This document shows, piece by piece, positions 44,087 through 52,488 of a stretch of DNA of 64,000 bases (the first letter of the stretch is position 1; each line of letters opens with the position of its first letter). Source of the DNA: Mesosutterella faecium. GTDB taxonomy: Bacteria > Pseudomonadota > Gammaproteobacteria > Burkholderiales > Burkholderiaceae_F. The stretch lies in NCBI RefSeq assembly GCF_022809315.2, contig NZ_JAKZJU020000001.1, positions 1,959,001 through 2,023,000 of the forward strand, written 5' to 3'. A model generated the notes under the pieces. The model was given only the letters and a program-made list of their open reading frames with translations. It was not told where the DNA came from and made no database searches. The position numbers were made by a program, and so were the translations under genes.

Positions 44087-44489
44087 GGGATTCTCCCAGG
44101 AAAAAGAATATCTTCCGGCTTTTCGCTGCTGGGGGATGTTGCTTTTCTTGTGGCCCGGCGGCTCCGCCCCGGAGTCGAAGGCGGAAAGCGCGCTCGCGGA
44201 AAGCCCCGGGAAGGGGCGGCCTCACCCATTGCAAAAGGGCGGCCCGGTGCGCGAGGGCTTGTAAATCATTGTAAGAAATGGCCTCCGGGCGCCCATCACG
44301 CATCGGAGCTAAGAGAATCTGCGTAGAAAAAGGCCGGGGATGGAAGGCCCCAAAAGAGGAGGCGGATGTTTTCCCTTCATTTCCATCGGTCTTTTCCGGG
44401 CCGGAGAAAACCGCAGGCGGGAGCGGCGGAAAGGGAAATTTTTATGCAGGTCATATTGACATATTCATAAAAATAGATATATTTACCTT
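44087..44489. other. Divergent region between the AGCS and ArsR genes
   Basis: About 400 bp. The part next to the AGCS gene is GC-rich; I looked for glycine- or lysine-riboswitch signatures upstream of the symporter and found none. The last 35 bp carry the ArsR gene promoter. Confidence 0.45.
44456..44483 (+). promoter_or_regulatory. Sigma-70-like promoter giving a nearly leaderless mRNA
   Basis: A perfect -35 TTGACA (44456-44461) and -10 TATATT (44478-44483) are separated by 16 nt. The ATG of the ArsR gene begins at 44490, 6 nt after the -10, so transcription should start at or next to the start codon. No Shine-Dalgarno sequence is present. Confidence 0.6.
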
Positions 44490-44804
44490 ATGAACGAAAT
44501 CGACATATTCAAGGCGCTTGCCAACGGGACCCGGCTCGATATCCTGAAATGGCTCAGGGAGCCGGAAAAGAACTTCCCTCCGCAGGGGCTTCACATCCCT
44601 GAGGGCGACAGTTTTGAAAATTCGGTCTGCGTGGGCAGCATCTGCGACCGCGCCGGACTTTCCCAGTCTGTCATCTCCAAGTATCTCGGAATGATGGAGA
44701 GCGCCGGACTTCTGGAGTCCGCCCGGTTCGGGAAATGGACCTACTACCGGCGGAACGAAGAAAACATCCGGAAATTCGCCCTGTATGTCGCGCAAGAGCT
44801 GTAG
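44490..44804 (+). CDS. ArsR/SmtB family winged-helix regulator
   Basis: 104 residues. FKALANGTRLDILKWLREPE is the ArsR opening; CDRAGLSQSVISKYLGMMES is the helix-turn-helix, and ESARFGKWTYYRRNE the wing. Two cysteines in SVCVGSICDR stand just before the recognition helix, near where ArsR proteins place their alpha-3 metal thiols (CVC), but spaced by four residues. Metal or thiol sensing is therefore possible but unproven. GACATATTCA occurs in the promoter (44458-44467) and again just inside the gene, and may be its binding site. A radical SAM gene follows 80 bp downstream on the same strand. Confidence 0.9.
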   Translation: MNEIDIFKALANGTRLDILKWLREPEKNFPPQGLHIPEGDSFENSVCVGSICDRAGLSQSVISKYLGMMESAGLLESARFGKWTYYRRNEENIRKFALYVAQEL

Positions 44805-44883
44805 CGGAGAAGGGAACACCTTCTTTTGCTTTGCTTTAATAAATCTACAATTTTGACTATGTATATATAACGAGAGGCATGCC

Positions 44884-45768
44884 ATGAAATTTCACGGTCC
44901 CATTGTCCGTCCCTATACCGACGCGGACAGTCTTTTCATCGAAGTGACCGCCGGATGCACGCACAACAGCTGCACGTTCTGCAATTTCTACAAGGACACG
45001 CCGTTCCGGGCAGCGCCCGTCGAGCAGGTGGAAAAGGACCTTCAGGAAGCCTCCAGGGCCGTTCCCTTCGCCACCAGGATCTGGGCCAGCGGAGGCAATC
45101 CCTTCTGCCTTTCCACCCGCAGGCTTGTCCAGCTCGGGGGACTCTTCAAAAAATATTTTCCGAAGGCCCGCGTCTCCACCTACGCACGCATCGACGACCT
45201 CTTTCGCAAGAGCGTCGAGGATATCCGGGAAATCAGGGAGCATGGCATTGACGATGTCCTCATCGGCGTTGAGTCCGGCGACGACGATGTGCTCAAAGCC
45301 GTGAACAAAGGCTACCGCGCCGAGGATGTCATCAGGGAATGCCAGAAGATCGAGCAGGCAGGCCTGCCGTTTCGCATCATCTACCTTGGCGGGCTGGCCG
45401 GAGCCGGCCGGCTCGAGGAAAGCGCCAGGAAGAGCGCTGCCGTCTTCAATCAAATTCATCCCTACTACATGTACCTGACCAATGTGTCTGTTCTTCCCGG
45501 GACAAAGCTGTTCGGCCAGATGATGCGGGGAGAGTTCTCGGAGGCCACGGAAAAGGAGCGGCTGCAGGAGATCAGGACGCTGCTCGCGGAAATGCGGAAC
45601 CCGATTGTCGTGGACACGGAGTCAGCCGCGAGCAGCATTTACCTCAAGGCGAGGCTTCCTGAGGAAAAGGCTTCGGTTCTGCGTGAGCTGGACGCGTTCA
45701 TCGCCCGCTTCTCCCCGGAGCAGGAAAGAGTCCTGCACGCGCGCCGCGCCCGCATGCTTTCTGTATAA
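44884..45768 (+). CDS. Radical SAM protein with CX4CX2C cluster motif
   Basis: 294 residues. FIEVTAGCTHNSCTFCNFYK carries the cluster cysteines in C-x4-C-x2-C spacing rather than the common C-x3-C-x2-C, a variant known in one branch of elongator-type (Elp3/MiaB-like fold) radical SAM proteins. IWASGGNPFCLSTRRLVQLG and VLIGVESGDDDVLKAVNKGY supply the GGE-like and strand-4 SAM contacts. No B12, TRAM or SPASM domain is present. It reduces SAM to a 5'-deoxyadenosyl radical; the substrate is unknown. It follows the ArsR gene, which may control it. Confidence 0.9.
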   Translation: MKFHGPIVRPYTDADSLFIEVTAGCTHNSCTFCNFYKDTPFRAAPVEQVEKDLQEASRAVPFATRIWASGGNPFCLSTRRLVQLGGLFKKYFPKARVSTYARIDDLFRKSVEDIREIREHGIDDVLIGVESGDDDVLKAVNKGYRAEDVIRECQKIEQAGLPFRIIYLGGLAGAGRLEESARKSAAVFNQIHPYYMYLTNVSVLPGTKLFGQMMRGEFSEATEKERLQEIRTLLAEMRNPIVVDTESAASSIYLKARLPEEKASVLRELDAFIARFSPEQERVLHARRARMLSV

Positions 45769-46118
45769 CACCAGAGGTGAAGGCGGAAAAATGCGGGAGC
45801 CGCACGGGGAAAAACTGACGCGGCAATGTCTGCCCGCCCTTCCCTGCGGATTTATTCGCCTGGGGAAGGAGCCTGGCGGACGCACCGCGCACCGGCACCA
45901 GGCTGACCGCAGAAGGAAAGAAAAGCTTCGTGCGCAAAACCCGGGGCTTCATGAAGCCGGGCGGATCGAGCCGCGGCTGCAGTGAGAGAGCAGCTTCCTT
46001 CCCGCCCTCCCCGGGGAAGAATTAGACTCTAGCCTTTCTCCCCGGCGCGGCCCTCCGCCGACCGCCAGAGCCCTGGCTGAGCCCCGGCTCCCCTTTTAAA
46101 AAAAAGGAAAACTCCGCC
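45769..46118. other. Intergenic region before the secreted nuclease
   Basis: About 350 bp. A 64-codon frame at 45791 (starting MREPHGEKLTRQ) follows a weak GAAGG site, but its basic low-complexity composition gives no support for a real protein. No clear terminator or promoter is visible. Confidence 0.4.
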
Positions 46119-46904
46119 TTGCCCGCTTCCAGAAACACCCGCCGCCGCAGCCCCGCAGGCCGCAGGCGCCTTTCCTCCTCCCCGGCCCTCGGAAAACTGA
46201 AGAAGGCTGCGGCCGCGGCCCTCGCCGCAGTCCTCTGCTTCGCGGCCGGGACCCAGTTCTCAGGCAGCACGGCCGAGCGTCTCGAAGGGGCTCTCCAGGC
46301 GGGGCTCGAAGCCGCGGAGCGGGTTCTCAGGCCCGGCGCCGCCGCCTCAGCGCCCAAGGCTCCCGCGCCCGCCTCCCGCGACGGCGGGCAGCAGCAGACC
46401 CTCACGGGGAAGGTGGTGCGCGTGGCCGACGGCGACACGATCACGATCGAGGCCGCAGGCGGCACCCGCCGGGTGCGCTTTCTCGGCATCGACGCCCCGG
46501 AGCACGACCAGGCGGGCGGCCAGGCCTCTCACCTGCACCTCGTGTCGCTTGTCATGGGCAAGACCGTGACCGTGCGTGTCTCCACGACCGACCAGTACGG
46601 GCGGGTCGTGGGCAAGGTGCTAGTCGACGGCACGGACGCGAACCTCTCGCAGCTTAAGACCGGGAACGCCTGGTTCTACCGCGCCTACGCGAAGAGCATG
46701 TTCCCGGAGGACCGCGCCCCCTACCAGCAGGCCGAGCTCGAGGCGAGGAAGGCCCGGCGCGGTCTCTGGAAGGAGGCGGACCCCACCCCGCCCTGGGACT
46801 TCCGAAGAAACCGCGGGAAAACGAACCTCGGGGACTTCGGCGAGCGCGCGGCCCCGCCGCAGCCCGAAAAAGGGCTCCTCGAGCGCGTGAAGGACAGGCT
46901 CTGA
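46119..46904 (+). CDS. Secreted or membrane-anchored thermonuclease-family (SNase-like) nuclease
   Basis: 261 residues from a TTG at 46119 (AAAAAGGAAAA upstream); the start is uncertain. A basic N-terminus and hydrophobic segment (LKKAAAAALAAVLCFAAGTQ) export or anchor it. The OB-fold nuclease domain starts with LTGKVVRVADGDTITIEAAG and has VRFLGIDAPEHDQ (active-site Arg and acidic calcium ligands), DQYGRVVGKVLVDG (second Arg) and EARKARRGLWKEADPTPPWD. All catalytic residues of staphylococcal nuclease have counterparts. It probably degrades extracellular or periplasmic DNA and RNA for nutrition or defence. It stands alone. Confidence 0.88.
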   Translation: MPASRNTRRRSPAGRRRLSSSPALGKLKKAAAAALAAVLCFAAGTQFSGSTAERLEGALQAGLEAAERVLRPGAAASAPKAPAPASRDGGQQQTLTGKVVRVADGDTITIEAAGGTRRVRFLGIDAPEHDQAGGQASHLHLVSLVMGKTVTVRVSTTDQYGRVVGKVLVDGTDANLSQLKTGNAWFYRAYAKSMFPEDRAPYQQAELEARKARRGLWKEADPTPPWDFRRNRGKTNLGDFGERAAPPQPEKGLLERVKDRL

Positions 46905-46958
46905 GGCCCCTCCCTCATCCATGAGAGAAAAAGCGCCTTTTCCGCAGCCTCTTTCAAA

Positions 46959-46979
46959 CAGGAATGATGATCATTCCTG
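46959..46979. promoter_or_regulatory. Perfect 21-bp palindrome upstream of a methyltransferase gene
   Basis: CAGGAATGAT, a central G, then ATCATTCCTG: ten perfectly paired bases on each side. It lies 66 bp before the gene at 47045. The AATGAT/ATCATT core resembles Fur-family half sites. A T-run does not follow, so an operator is more likely than a terminator. Confidence 0.6.
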
Positions 46980-47044
46980 TCTGCGGCTAAAATGAGGCCT
47001 CGAGGATTCTCTTTGCCCCCCCTTTTTCCACGCGGGATGCCGCC

Positions 47045-47698
47045 ATGACCGAGGACGAATACAAGGCGAAATCGATTGCGGAGTTCACGCGCGCTGCCCG
47101 GCGCTTCGACACGACGCGGGCGGGCGTCTACCGGATCTGCCGCCTGAGCTACGCGCAGGCCGCCCAAGAGCTTGCGCGCGAGCCCTTCGGGACGCTGCTT
47201 GACTGCGGCTGCGGCACAGGGCTGCTCCTTGAGCGCCTTCTCAGGCGCTTTCCCGGGATCGAGTGCACGGGGCTTGACCTCACCCCCGCGATGCTCGAAG
47301 CCGCCCGCAGGAAAAACCTCCCCCGCACCCGCTTCGTCCTGGGCGACGCCGAAGACATGCCGCAGGGCCTCGGGCTCTTTGACGCGGTGATCTGCGTGAA
47401 CAGCCCGCACCACTACCCCTCCCCGGGCCGCTTCTTTAAGAGCGCCGCGCGGGTCCTGAAGCCCGGCAGGAGGCTCATCATCGAGGACTTCACGGCCGAG
47501 GGGGCGGCGCTTTTCTGGGTGAACCGGGTGGAGCTGCCGCTTGCGCGGCTCTTCGGGAAAGGCGACGTGAGGGTCTTAAGGCGGATCGAGATCTGCCGCT
47601 TCTGCGGCGAGGCGGGCCTGCGGCCCGAGAAGATGCTGCGCGGTCCGCTGCTGCGGCTGCACTGCCTCATCCGAAAGCCCGGGGGCCGCGCGGCCTGA
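47045..47698 (+). CDS. Class I SAM-dependent methyltransferase
   Basis: 217 residues, soluble. Motif I LLDCGCGTGLLLERLLRRFP, the acidic loop CTGLDLTPAMLEAARRKN, motif II-like RFVLGDAEDMPQGLGLFDAV and RVLKPGRRLIIEDF define a methyltransferase_11 (UbiE/SmtA-like) fold. Cys-rich motif I (CGCGTG) is unusual but tolerated. RFDTTRAGVYRICRLSYAQA ahead of the core is typical of small-molecule methyltransferases of anaerobes. The substrate is unknown; the palindrome upstream suggests specific repression, possibly by a metal-responsive regulator. Confidence 0.9.
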   Translation: MTEDEYKAKSIAEFTRAARRFDTTRAGVYRICRLSYAQAAQELAREPFGTLLDCGCGTGLLLERLLRRFPGIECTGLDLTPAMLEAARRKNLPRTRFVLGDAEDMPQGLGLFDAVICVNSPHHYPSPGRFFKSAARVLKPGRRLIIEDFTAEGAALFWVNRVELPLARLFGKGDVRVLRRIEICRFCGEAGLRPEKMLRGPLLRLHCLIRKPGGRAA

Positions 47699-47727
47699 AA
47701 GCCCCCTCGGGGCGGCCAACGGGGCCT

Positions 47728-48300
47728 TCAGTCCCCGAGGTCGTTGACGAGCGTCTTAAGGGGACGCGCCGGCACGCCGCCCACGAGCGTGTTGTCGGGG
47801 ACGTCTTTCGTCACGACAGCGCCGGCGGCCACCACCACGTTGCTGCCGATCGTGACTCCGGGGAGAATCACGGCGTTGCCGCCGATCCAGACGTCGCTGC
47901 CGATTCGCACGGGGCTTGCGATTCCCAGGTGGGCGCGCCGGCCCTTGGGCGAGAGCGGGTGGTTCACGGTCGCGATCAGCACGCCCGGCCCGATCATCAC
48001 GTTGTCGCCGATGTCGACCCGCGCGATGTCGAGGATCGTCACGTTGTAGTTCGCGAGGAAATTGTCCCCCGCGCGGATGTTCCGGCCGTTGTCGCAGCTG
48101 AAGGTCGGCAGCACCGTGGGGTGCGCCCCGACCGCGCCGAAGAGCCGGCCGATCAGCGCCGTGCGCTTCTCCCCGTCCTCCATCGGCGTCGCGTTGAGCT
48201 CCCGGCAGAGCCGCACGGCGTGCAGTTTCCTCGCGTCGACCTCCGGGTCCCAGAAATTGTAGGGAAGCCCCGCGTCGAGCTTCTGAGCTTCAGTCATCAT
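47728..48300 (-). CDS. Maltose/galactoside O-acetyltransferase family protein
   Basis: 190 residues. The Mac N-terminal domain ([20 protein letters not shown]) is followed by a left-handed beta-helix with hexapeptide repeats: [38 protein letters not shown] (catalytic His in NHP), [20 protein letters not shown] and [13 protein letters not shown]. It uses acetyl-CoA to acetylate sugars such as maltose or thiogalactosides. AAGGAGG lies 12 nt before the first of two consecutive ATGs. It is downstream of the alcohol dehydrogenase on the same strand (gap about 110 bp). Confidence 0.93.
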   Translation of the reverse strand: MMTEAQKLDAGLPYNFWDPEVDARKLHAVRLCRELNATPMEDGEKRTALIGRLFGAVGAHPTVLPTFSCDNGRNIRAGDNFLANYNVTILDIARVDIGDNVMIGPGVLIATVNHPLSPKGRRAHLGIASPVRIGSDVWIGGNAVILPGVTIGSNVVVAAGAVVTKDVPDNTLVGGVPARPLKTLVNDLGD

Positions 48301-48410
48301 GATGCAGTGCGCCTCCTTTAAAAAAGAAACAGATGCGGGCGGGCCGCCCGCCCCCTTTGCGCAGGGGAGAGGGCGGCCCGCGCCGCGGCAGGCTTCACAG
48401 GCCCCGGGGA

Positions 48411-49574
48411 TTACCGGTAGGCCGCCTCGTAGATCGCGAGGTAGTCGGCGTCAGAGAGCGGCAGGGGATCGGCCGTGATGTCGCCGCCCAGCACTTCGTG
48501 GACCTTCTTCGGGAAGCCCTTCAGCTCCTCGCGGGTGATGCCCGCCTCGCTCATCTTCAGATCCGAGCAGTCGAGGGAGGCGATGAGGTCGTCCAGCGCC
48601 CGGATGAAGTCCATGCTGGAGGCGGGGTGCTCCACCCCCATCGCGCGGGCCATCTTCTTCATCGGCTCCTCGGCCGCCTTCCTCTCGGCGAAGAAGCTGT
48701 AGTAGCTGTGGGCGATCATGATGAGGCCCGCGCCGTGCACGAGGCTGTCATGGGCGCTGCCCATCAAGTGCTCCATCGTGTGCGCGCTCGTGCACATCAT
48801 GTAGTAGCCCGCAAAGGTGTTCGCGAGAGCCATGTACTCGCGGGCCTCGCGGTTGGAGCCGTTCCGGTAGGCGGCCGGGAGGTACTTCGCCACGAACTCG
48901 ATCGTCTTCAGGGCGAACATCTCGGCCATCGGGTGGACGTTGCGGTTGATCACGGTTTCCGAGGCGTGGAAGAAGGCGTCCATGCCCTGGTAGGCGGTGA
49001 ATTTCGGCGGCACGCTCATCATGAGGTCGGCGTCGACCACGGAGAGCTTCGGGAACATCGAGGGGAAGAAGATCCCGGTCTTCTCGCCCGCCTCGTCGTT
49101 GCTGATCACCGAGGCGATGTCCACCTCGCTGCCGGTGCCAGCCGAGGTCGTGATGCAGACGATCGGGGCGGCCGCGTTAGGGGCGGCTTTCTTGCCGCCC
49201 TTCGCGCTCAAGGAATAATCCCAGATGTCGCCCGGGTTCGTCATCATGAGGGCGATGCACTTCGCGCAGTCCATGACGGAGCCCCCGCCCAGGGCCACCA
49301 CGAAGTCGCAGCCTTCGGCCTTCGCGCGGGCCGCCCCGTCCATCACGTTCTTAGAAGACGGGTTGGCGCGCACTTCGTCAAACAGGGCGTGGGCGACGCC
49401 CGCCTCGTCAAGCTCCTTTTCCACGCGGCCGAGGTAGCCGAACTTCTTCACCGAGGTGCCGTTCGAGGTGACGACAAGGGCCTTGCGGCCGGGAAGCGCC
49501 TCGCGGTGCAGGTTGGAAAGCTGCCCGGAACCGAAGAGGACGCGGGTCGGCATGTCAAACACAAACTGTCTCAT
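48411..49574 (-). CDS. Iron-containing alcohol dehydrogenase
   Basis: 387 residues from ATG 49574 ([20 protein letters not shown]), preferred because GGAGGA lies 7 nt upstream; ATG 49592 would add six residues. [18 protein letters not shown] is the NAD(P) diphosphate loop; [37 protein letters not shown] and [20 protein letters not shown] contain the Asp/His metal ligands. It reduces aldehydes to alcohols, as in YqhD/butanol dehydrogenase relatives. Divergent from an AraC regulator across 177 bp, which probably controls it. Confidence 0.94.
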   Translation of the reverse strand: MRQFVFDMPTRVLFGSGQLSNLHREALPGRKALVVTSNGTSVKKFGYLGRVEKELDEAGVAHALFDEVRANPSSKNVMDGAARAKAEGCDFVVALGGGSVMDCAKCIALMMTNPGDIWDYSLSAKGGKKAAPNAAAPIVCITTSAGTGSEVDIASVISNDEAGEKTGIFFPSMFPKLSVVDADLMMSVPPKFTAYQGMDAFFHASETVINRNVHPMAEMFALKTIEFVAKYLPAAYRNGSNREAREYMALANTFAGYYMMCTSAHTMEHLMGSAHDSLVHGAGLIMIAHSYYSFFAERKAAEEPMKKMARAMGVEHPASSMDFIRALDDLIASLDCSDLKMSEAGITREELKGFPKKVHEVLGGDITADPLPLSDADYLAIYEAAYR

Positions 49575-49751
49575 GATTTTTTCCTCCAGCAAGCGCTGTT
49601 TTGTTTTCTGACGGAGTGAAATTCTATTTTTCGGGCCCCCTCCGCGCAGCGCCCAATCTTAAGTAAAAGTATGTTATTTTCTCATATTCCGTATAATGGG
49701 CGCAGGGCCCTGCGGCAGCTCTCTGCGCCGCGGCGGCAAAAGGAGGAAGCG

Positions 49752-50750
49752 ATGAGAAACAGACGGGTTGAGGAGGCGATCGAGCGGCTTTCCGAGCGGT
49801 TCCGCGCCATTTCCTGGCGCTACGCGAAAACGCCGCTCGCGCTGCCCCGCGAGAAAATCCAGCTCTGGCCCGGGCGGGCCGACGAGGACGTGATGCTCTG
49901 CATCTACAAGGGGCGGGAATACATCGAGGCCTTTCACCGCCAGGACTACTTTTTCTTCAACTTCGCCTTCCGCGGGCAGTACGAGGCGCTGAGCGAGCGC
50001 TTCGACCACCGGATCACGATCCGCGAGAACGAGTGCTACATCAGCCAGCCCTTCACGGGCTACGCGATCCAGAGCAGGAGCGAGACCGACACCGTGATCG
50101 CCGGCGTCCTGATCCAGAAAATCCCTTTCTTCCGGACCTATTTCCACGTGCTCTCGGCCAACCGGCGGCTCTTCCGCTTTTTCCTCGAGCCGCAGACGCG
50201 GCGCTACTCCGACGAGTACATTCACCTTCGGTTCGAGGACGATTTCGCGGTGAGGCGGCTGCTCGAGCTCATGATGGTGGAGTACGCGGAGGGCCGGGAG
50301 AACGCCCAGTCGGTCCTGCAGTCTCTCACGCTCGCCCTTCTCATGCAGATCGCCCGCGAATACGAGAAGACCGTGCGCAGCCGCAGCGGCAACCCGATCC
50401 CCGAGCAGATCCTGCTCTACATCGGCTCGCACCTCGACACGGTCACGCTCTCCGGGCTCGCGAGGCACTTCGGCTACCACCCGAACTACCTCTCGGCCCT
50501 GATTCCGAAGGAATTCGGGAAAACCTTCTCCGAGCTGCTGCTCGAGCAGCGCATGGAGCGGGCCGAGGCGCTGCTGCGGGGCACCGCCCTGCCGGTCTCC
50601 GAGGTGGCCTGGATGCTGGGCTACAAAAGCCCGAGCCATTTCTACAAGGCCTACCGCGCCTTCTTCCACGCCTCGCCCCGGGGTGAAAAGAAAGAACCTT
50701 CCGGCGGCCCCCGCGCCCCTTCGGACGGGCTCCGGACCCTGCCCCGGTGA
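49752..50750 (+). CDS. AraC family transcriptional regulator
   Basis: 332 residues from ATG 49752, with AGGAGGAAG just upstream. The N-terminal two thirds carry a cupin-like sensing domain with little similarity to AraC itself (YFFFNFAFRGQYEALSERF). The C-terminus has both helix-turn-helix units: TLSGLARHFGYHPNYLSALI and VSEVAWMLGYKSPSHFYKAY, separated by the long linker helix. A Pro/Gly-rich tail follows. Divergent from the iron-type alcohol dehydrogenase, it is probably its activator, responding to an aldehyde or alcohol. Confidence 0.92.
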   Translation: MRNRRVEEAIERLSERFRAISWRYAKTPLALPREKIQLWPGRADEDVMLCIYKGREYIEAFHRQDYFFFNFAFRGQYEALSERFDHRITIRENECYISQPFTGYAIQSRSETDTVIAGVLIQKIPFFRTYFHVLSANRRLFRFFLEPQTRRYSDEYIHLRFEDDFAVRRLLELMMVEYAEGRENAQSVLQSLTLALLMQIAREYEKTVRSRSGNPIPEQILLYIGSHLDTVTLSGLARHFGYHPNYLSALIPKEFGKTFSELLLEQRMERAEALLRGTALPVSEVAWMLGYKSPSHFYKAYRAFFHASPRGEKKEPSGGPRAPSDGLRTLPR

Positions 50751-50966
50751 GATAAATGGAAGGGCTCCCGGAAAAAGCCTGAGGGACAATAGACCCTGCC
50801 GCTCATCCTGCTGGGCCGCGGGACGGTTCCCCTCAGGGCGCTCATAGGTCAACCGGCGCGGGCGCTTTTCAGCGGCCCGGCCCTGATGGGCGGCCGGGAG
50901 TTCTGTTTTTTCCGGGCCTCTCCCGCCCACTCTTTGGCCTAGAGCGGCTCCCCGCCCGCTTCTTTT

Positions 50967-52295
50967 TCAGGCGGCCCTTTTCTCCGGCACCGCCTCCTTC
51001 CTGGCCAGCCCGGCCGCAAAACCCGCCGCGGCAAAGGGCAGCCACCCCAGCCCGCAGGCATAAAGCGGCACCGCGGAGCTCAGAATCTTCTCAAGCCCCC
51101 CCAGAGGCGCTCCGGCCGCCCGAAGCAGGTAGACGAAGGCCATGAGCGAGGTGCAGCCGATCGTCCAGGCGTAGACGCAGCGCCGCCCGCCGAAGAAGTC
51201 GTTTAAGAGCAGCAGCACGCCCAGCGCCACGGCCAGCGGATAGATGAACATAAGGACCGGAATCGCCGCGGCGATGATCGCCCGAAGCCCCAGGAGCCCG
51301 ATCAGGCAGGAGACGAGCGCGAAAACCGCGGCCCAGGCCCGGTAGGGAACCTGCGGCAGCAGCGTGATCGCGTAGCCCGCGCAGCAGGTGATGAGCCCGA
51401 CCGCGGTCGACAGGCAGGCGAGCAGGATGATCACCGAGAGGATCGCCGCACCCGTGTGCCCGAGCAGCAGCTTCGCGCTTTCGGCGAGCACCGGGGCGCC
51501 CGTGTCCTGCATCCCGATCGCCGTGACGCTCTCGGCCCCGAGCCTCGCGATGAAGACATAGACGAGCGCGAGGCAGCACACCGCGGTCAGGCCGGCCCGG
51601 AAGACCGAGCGGGCGACCTCCTTTCGGCCTGCGGCGCCGCTTTCCTTCACGACGCGCACGACAAAGGCGGCGTAGATGAAGGCGACGACGGCGTCGAGCG
51701 TGTTGTAGCCGTCAAGCAGCCCCTGCCCGGCGGCCTTCAAGGGCGTCGCGTAGGCGGGCTCGGGCGCGGTCGGCAGCCCCAGCGGAGTGAGATAGGACTG
51801 CAGCAGCAAAGCCGCGAGCCCGGCCAGCAGCGCCGGGGTGAACACCTTGCCGATCCGGTCGACCAGCTTCCGGGGCGAAGCCGCGAACCACCAGGCGGCG
51901 AGGAAAAACGCCGCGAGGAACGCGGGCTGCGCCAGCGCGGGATCGATCCCGCCCAGGAAGGGCCGGACCGCGATCTCAAAGGAGACGGTTCCCGCGCGGG
52001 GCAGCGCATAGCAGGGCCCGATCGCGAGATAGGCGAGCACCGTAAAGAAAAGCCCGTACAAAGGGTGGACGCGGGAGGCCGCCTCCTGCAGCGTCCCGCA
52101 GCCCGAGCGGGCCATCGCCGCCACCCCCAGGAGCGGCAGCCCCGCGCCGGTCACGCAGAAGCCCGCCACCGCGCTCGTGACGTTGAGCCCGGCGCTCTGC
52201 CCCAGCGCCGCGGGAAAAATCAGGTTCCCGGCGCCAAAGAAAAGGGCGAAAAGCATGAAGCCGATCGCAAGGACGCGGCCGCTCGTGAGCTGCAT
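50967..52295 (-). CDS. brnQ: Branched-chain amino acid:cation symporter BrnQ, copy 1
   Basis: 442 residues from ATG 52295 with AAAGGAT upstream. About 12 membrane segments; family blocks include FMLFALFFGAGNLIFPAALG, ASRVHPLYGLFFTVLAYLAI, GPCYALPRAGTVSFEIAVRP and LLDGYNTLDAVVAFIYAAFV. BrnQ imports leucine, isoleucine and valine with sodium or protons. It is a close paralogue of the next gene upstream, same length and order of motifs, implying tandem duplication. A terminator separates the two, so each is probably transcribed alone. Confidence 0.94.
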   Translation of the reverse strand: MQLTSGRVLAIGFMLFALFFGAGNLIFPAALGQSAGLNVTSAVAGFCVTGAGLPLLGVAAMARSGCGTLQEAASRVHPLYGLFFTVLAYLAIGPCYALPRAGTVSFEIAVRPFLGGIDPALAQPAFLAAFFLAAWWFAASPRKLVDRIGKVFTPALLAGLAALLLQSYLTPLGLPTAPEPAYATPLKAAGQGLLDGYNTLDAVVAFIYAAFVVRVVKESGAAGRKEVARSVFRAGLTAVCCLALVYVFIARLGAESVTAIGMQDTGAPVLAESAKLLLGHTGAAILSVIILLACLSTAVGLITCCAGYAITLLPQVPYRAWAAVFALVSCLIGLLGLRAIIAAAIPVLMFIYPLAVALGVLLLLNDFFGGRRCVYAWTIGCTSLMAFVYLLRAAGAPLGGLEKILSSAVPLYACGLGWLPFAAAGFAAGLARKEAVPEKRAA

Positions 52296-52414
52296 GGAAA
52301 ATCCTTTTGTCTTACGCCTGCCGGGGCGGAGGGAAAGCGGCGGGGCGCTGAAGGCTCCCTGTTGCACGGATGCGGCCCCGGGGCGCGGTCTGCTCCCGCG
52401 CCCTCCCAGGCATG

Positions 52415-52452
52415 AAAAAAGCTTCCCCGCCCGCAATCAGGCAGGGAAGCTT
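52415..52452 (-). terminator. Intrinsic terminator between the two brnQ genes
   Basis: Read on the minus strand, AAGCTTCCCTGCC and GGCGGGGAAGCTT form a 12-13 bp stem (52419-52431 with 52440-52452) followed by TTTTTT. It ends transcription of the upstream brnQ copy. Confidence 0.88.
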
Positions 52453-52488
52453 GAGATTATATAAGGAAAACAGCCTAGACAGAGCCCT

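Noticed and set aside
44087..44300. Possible glycine riboswitch upstream of the AGCS symporter
   Set aside because: The conserved core elements of the glycine aptamer are not visible on the relevant strand; only GC-rich unstructured leader is seen.
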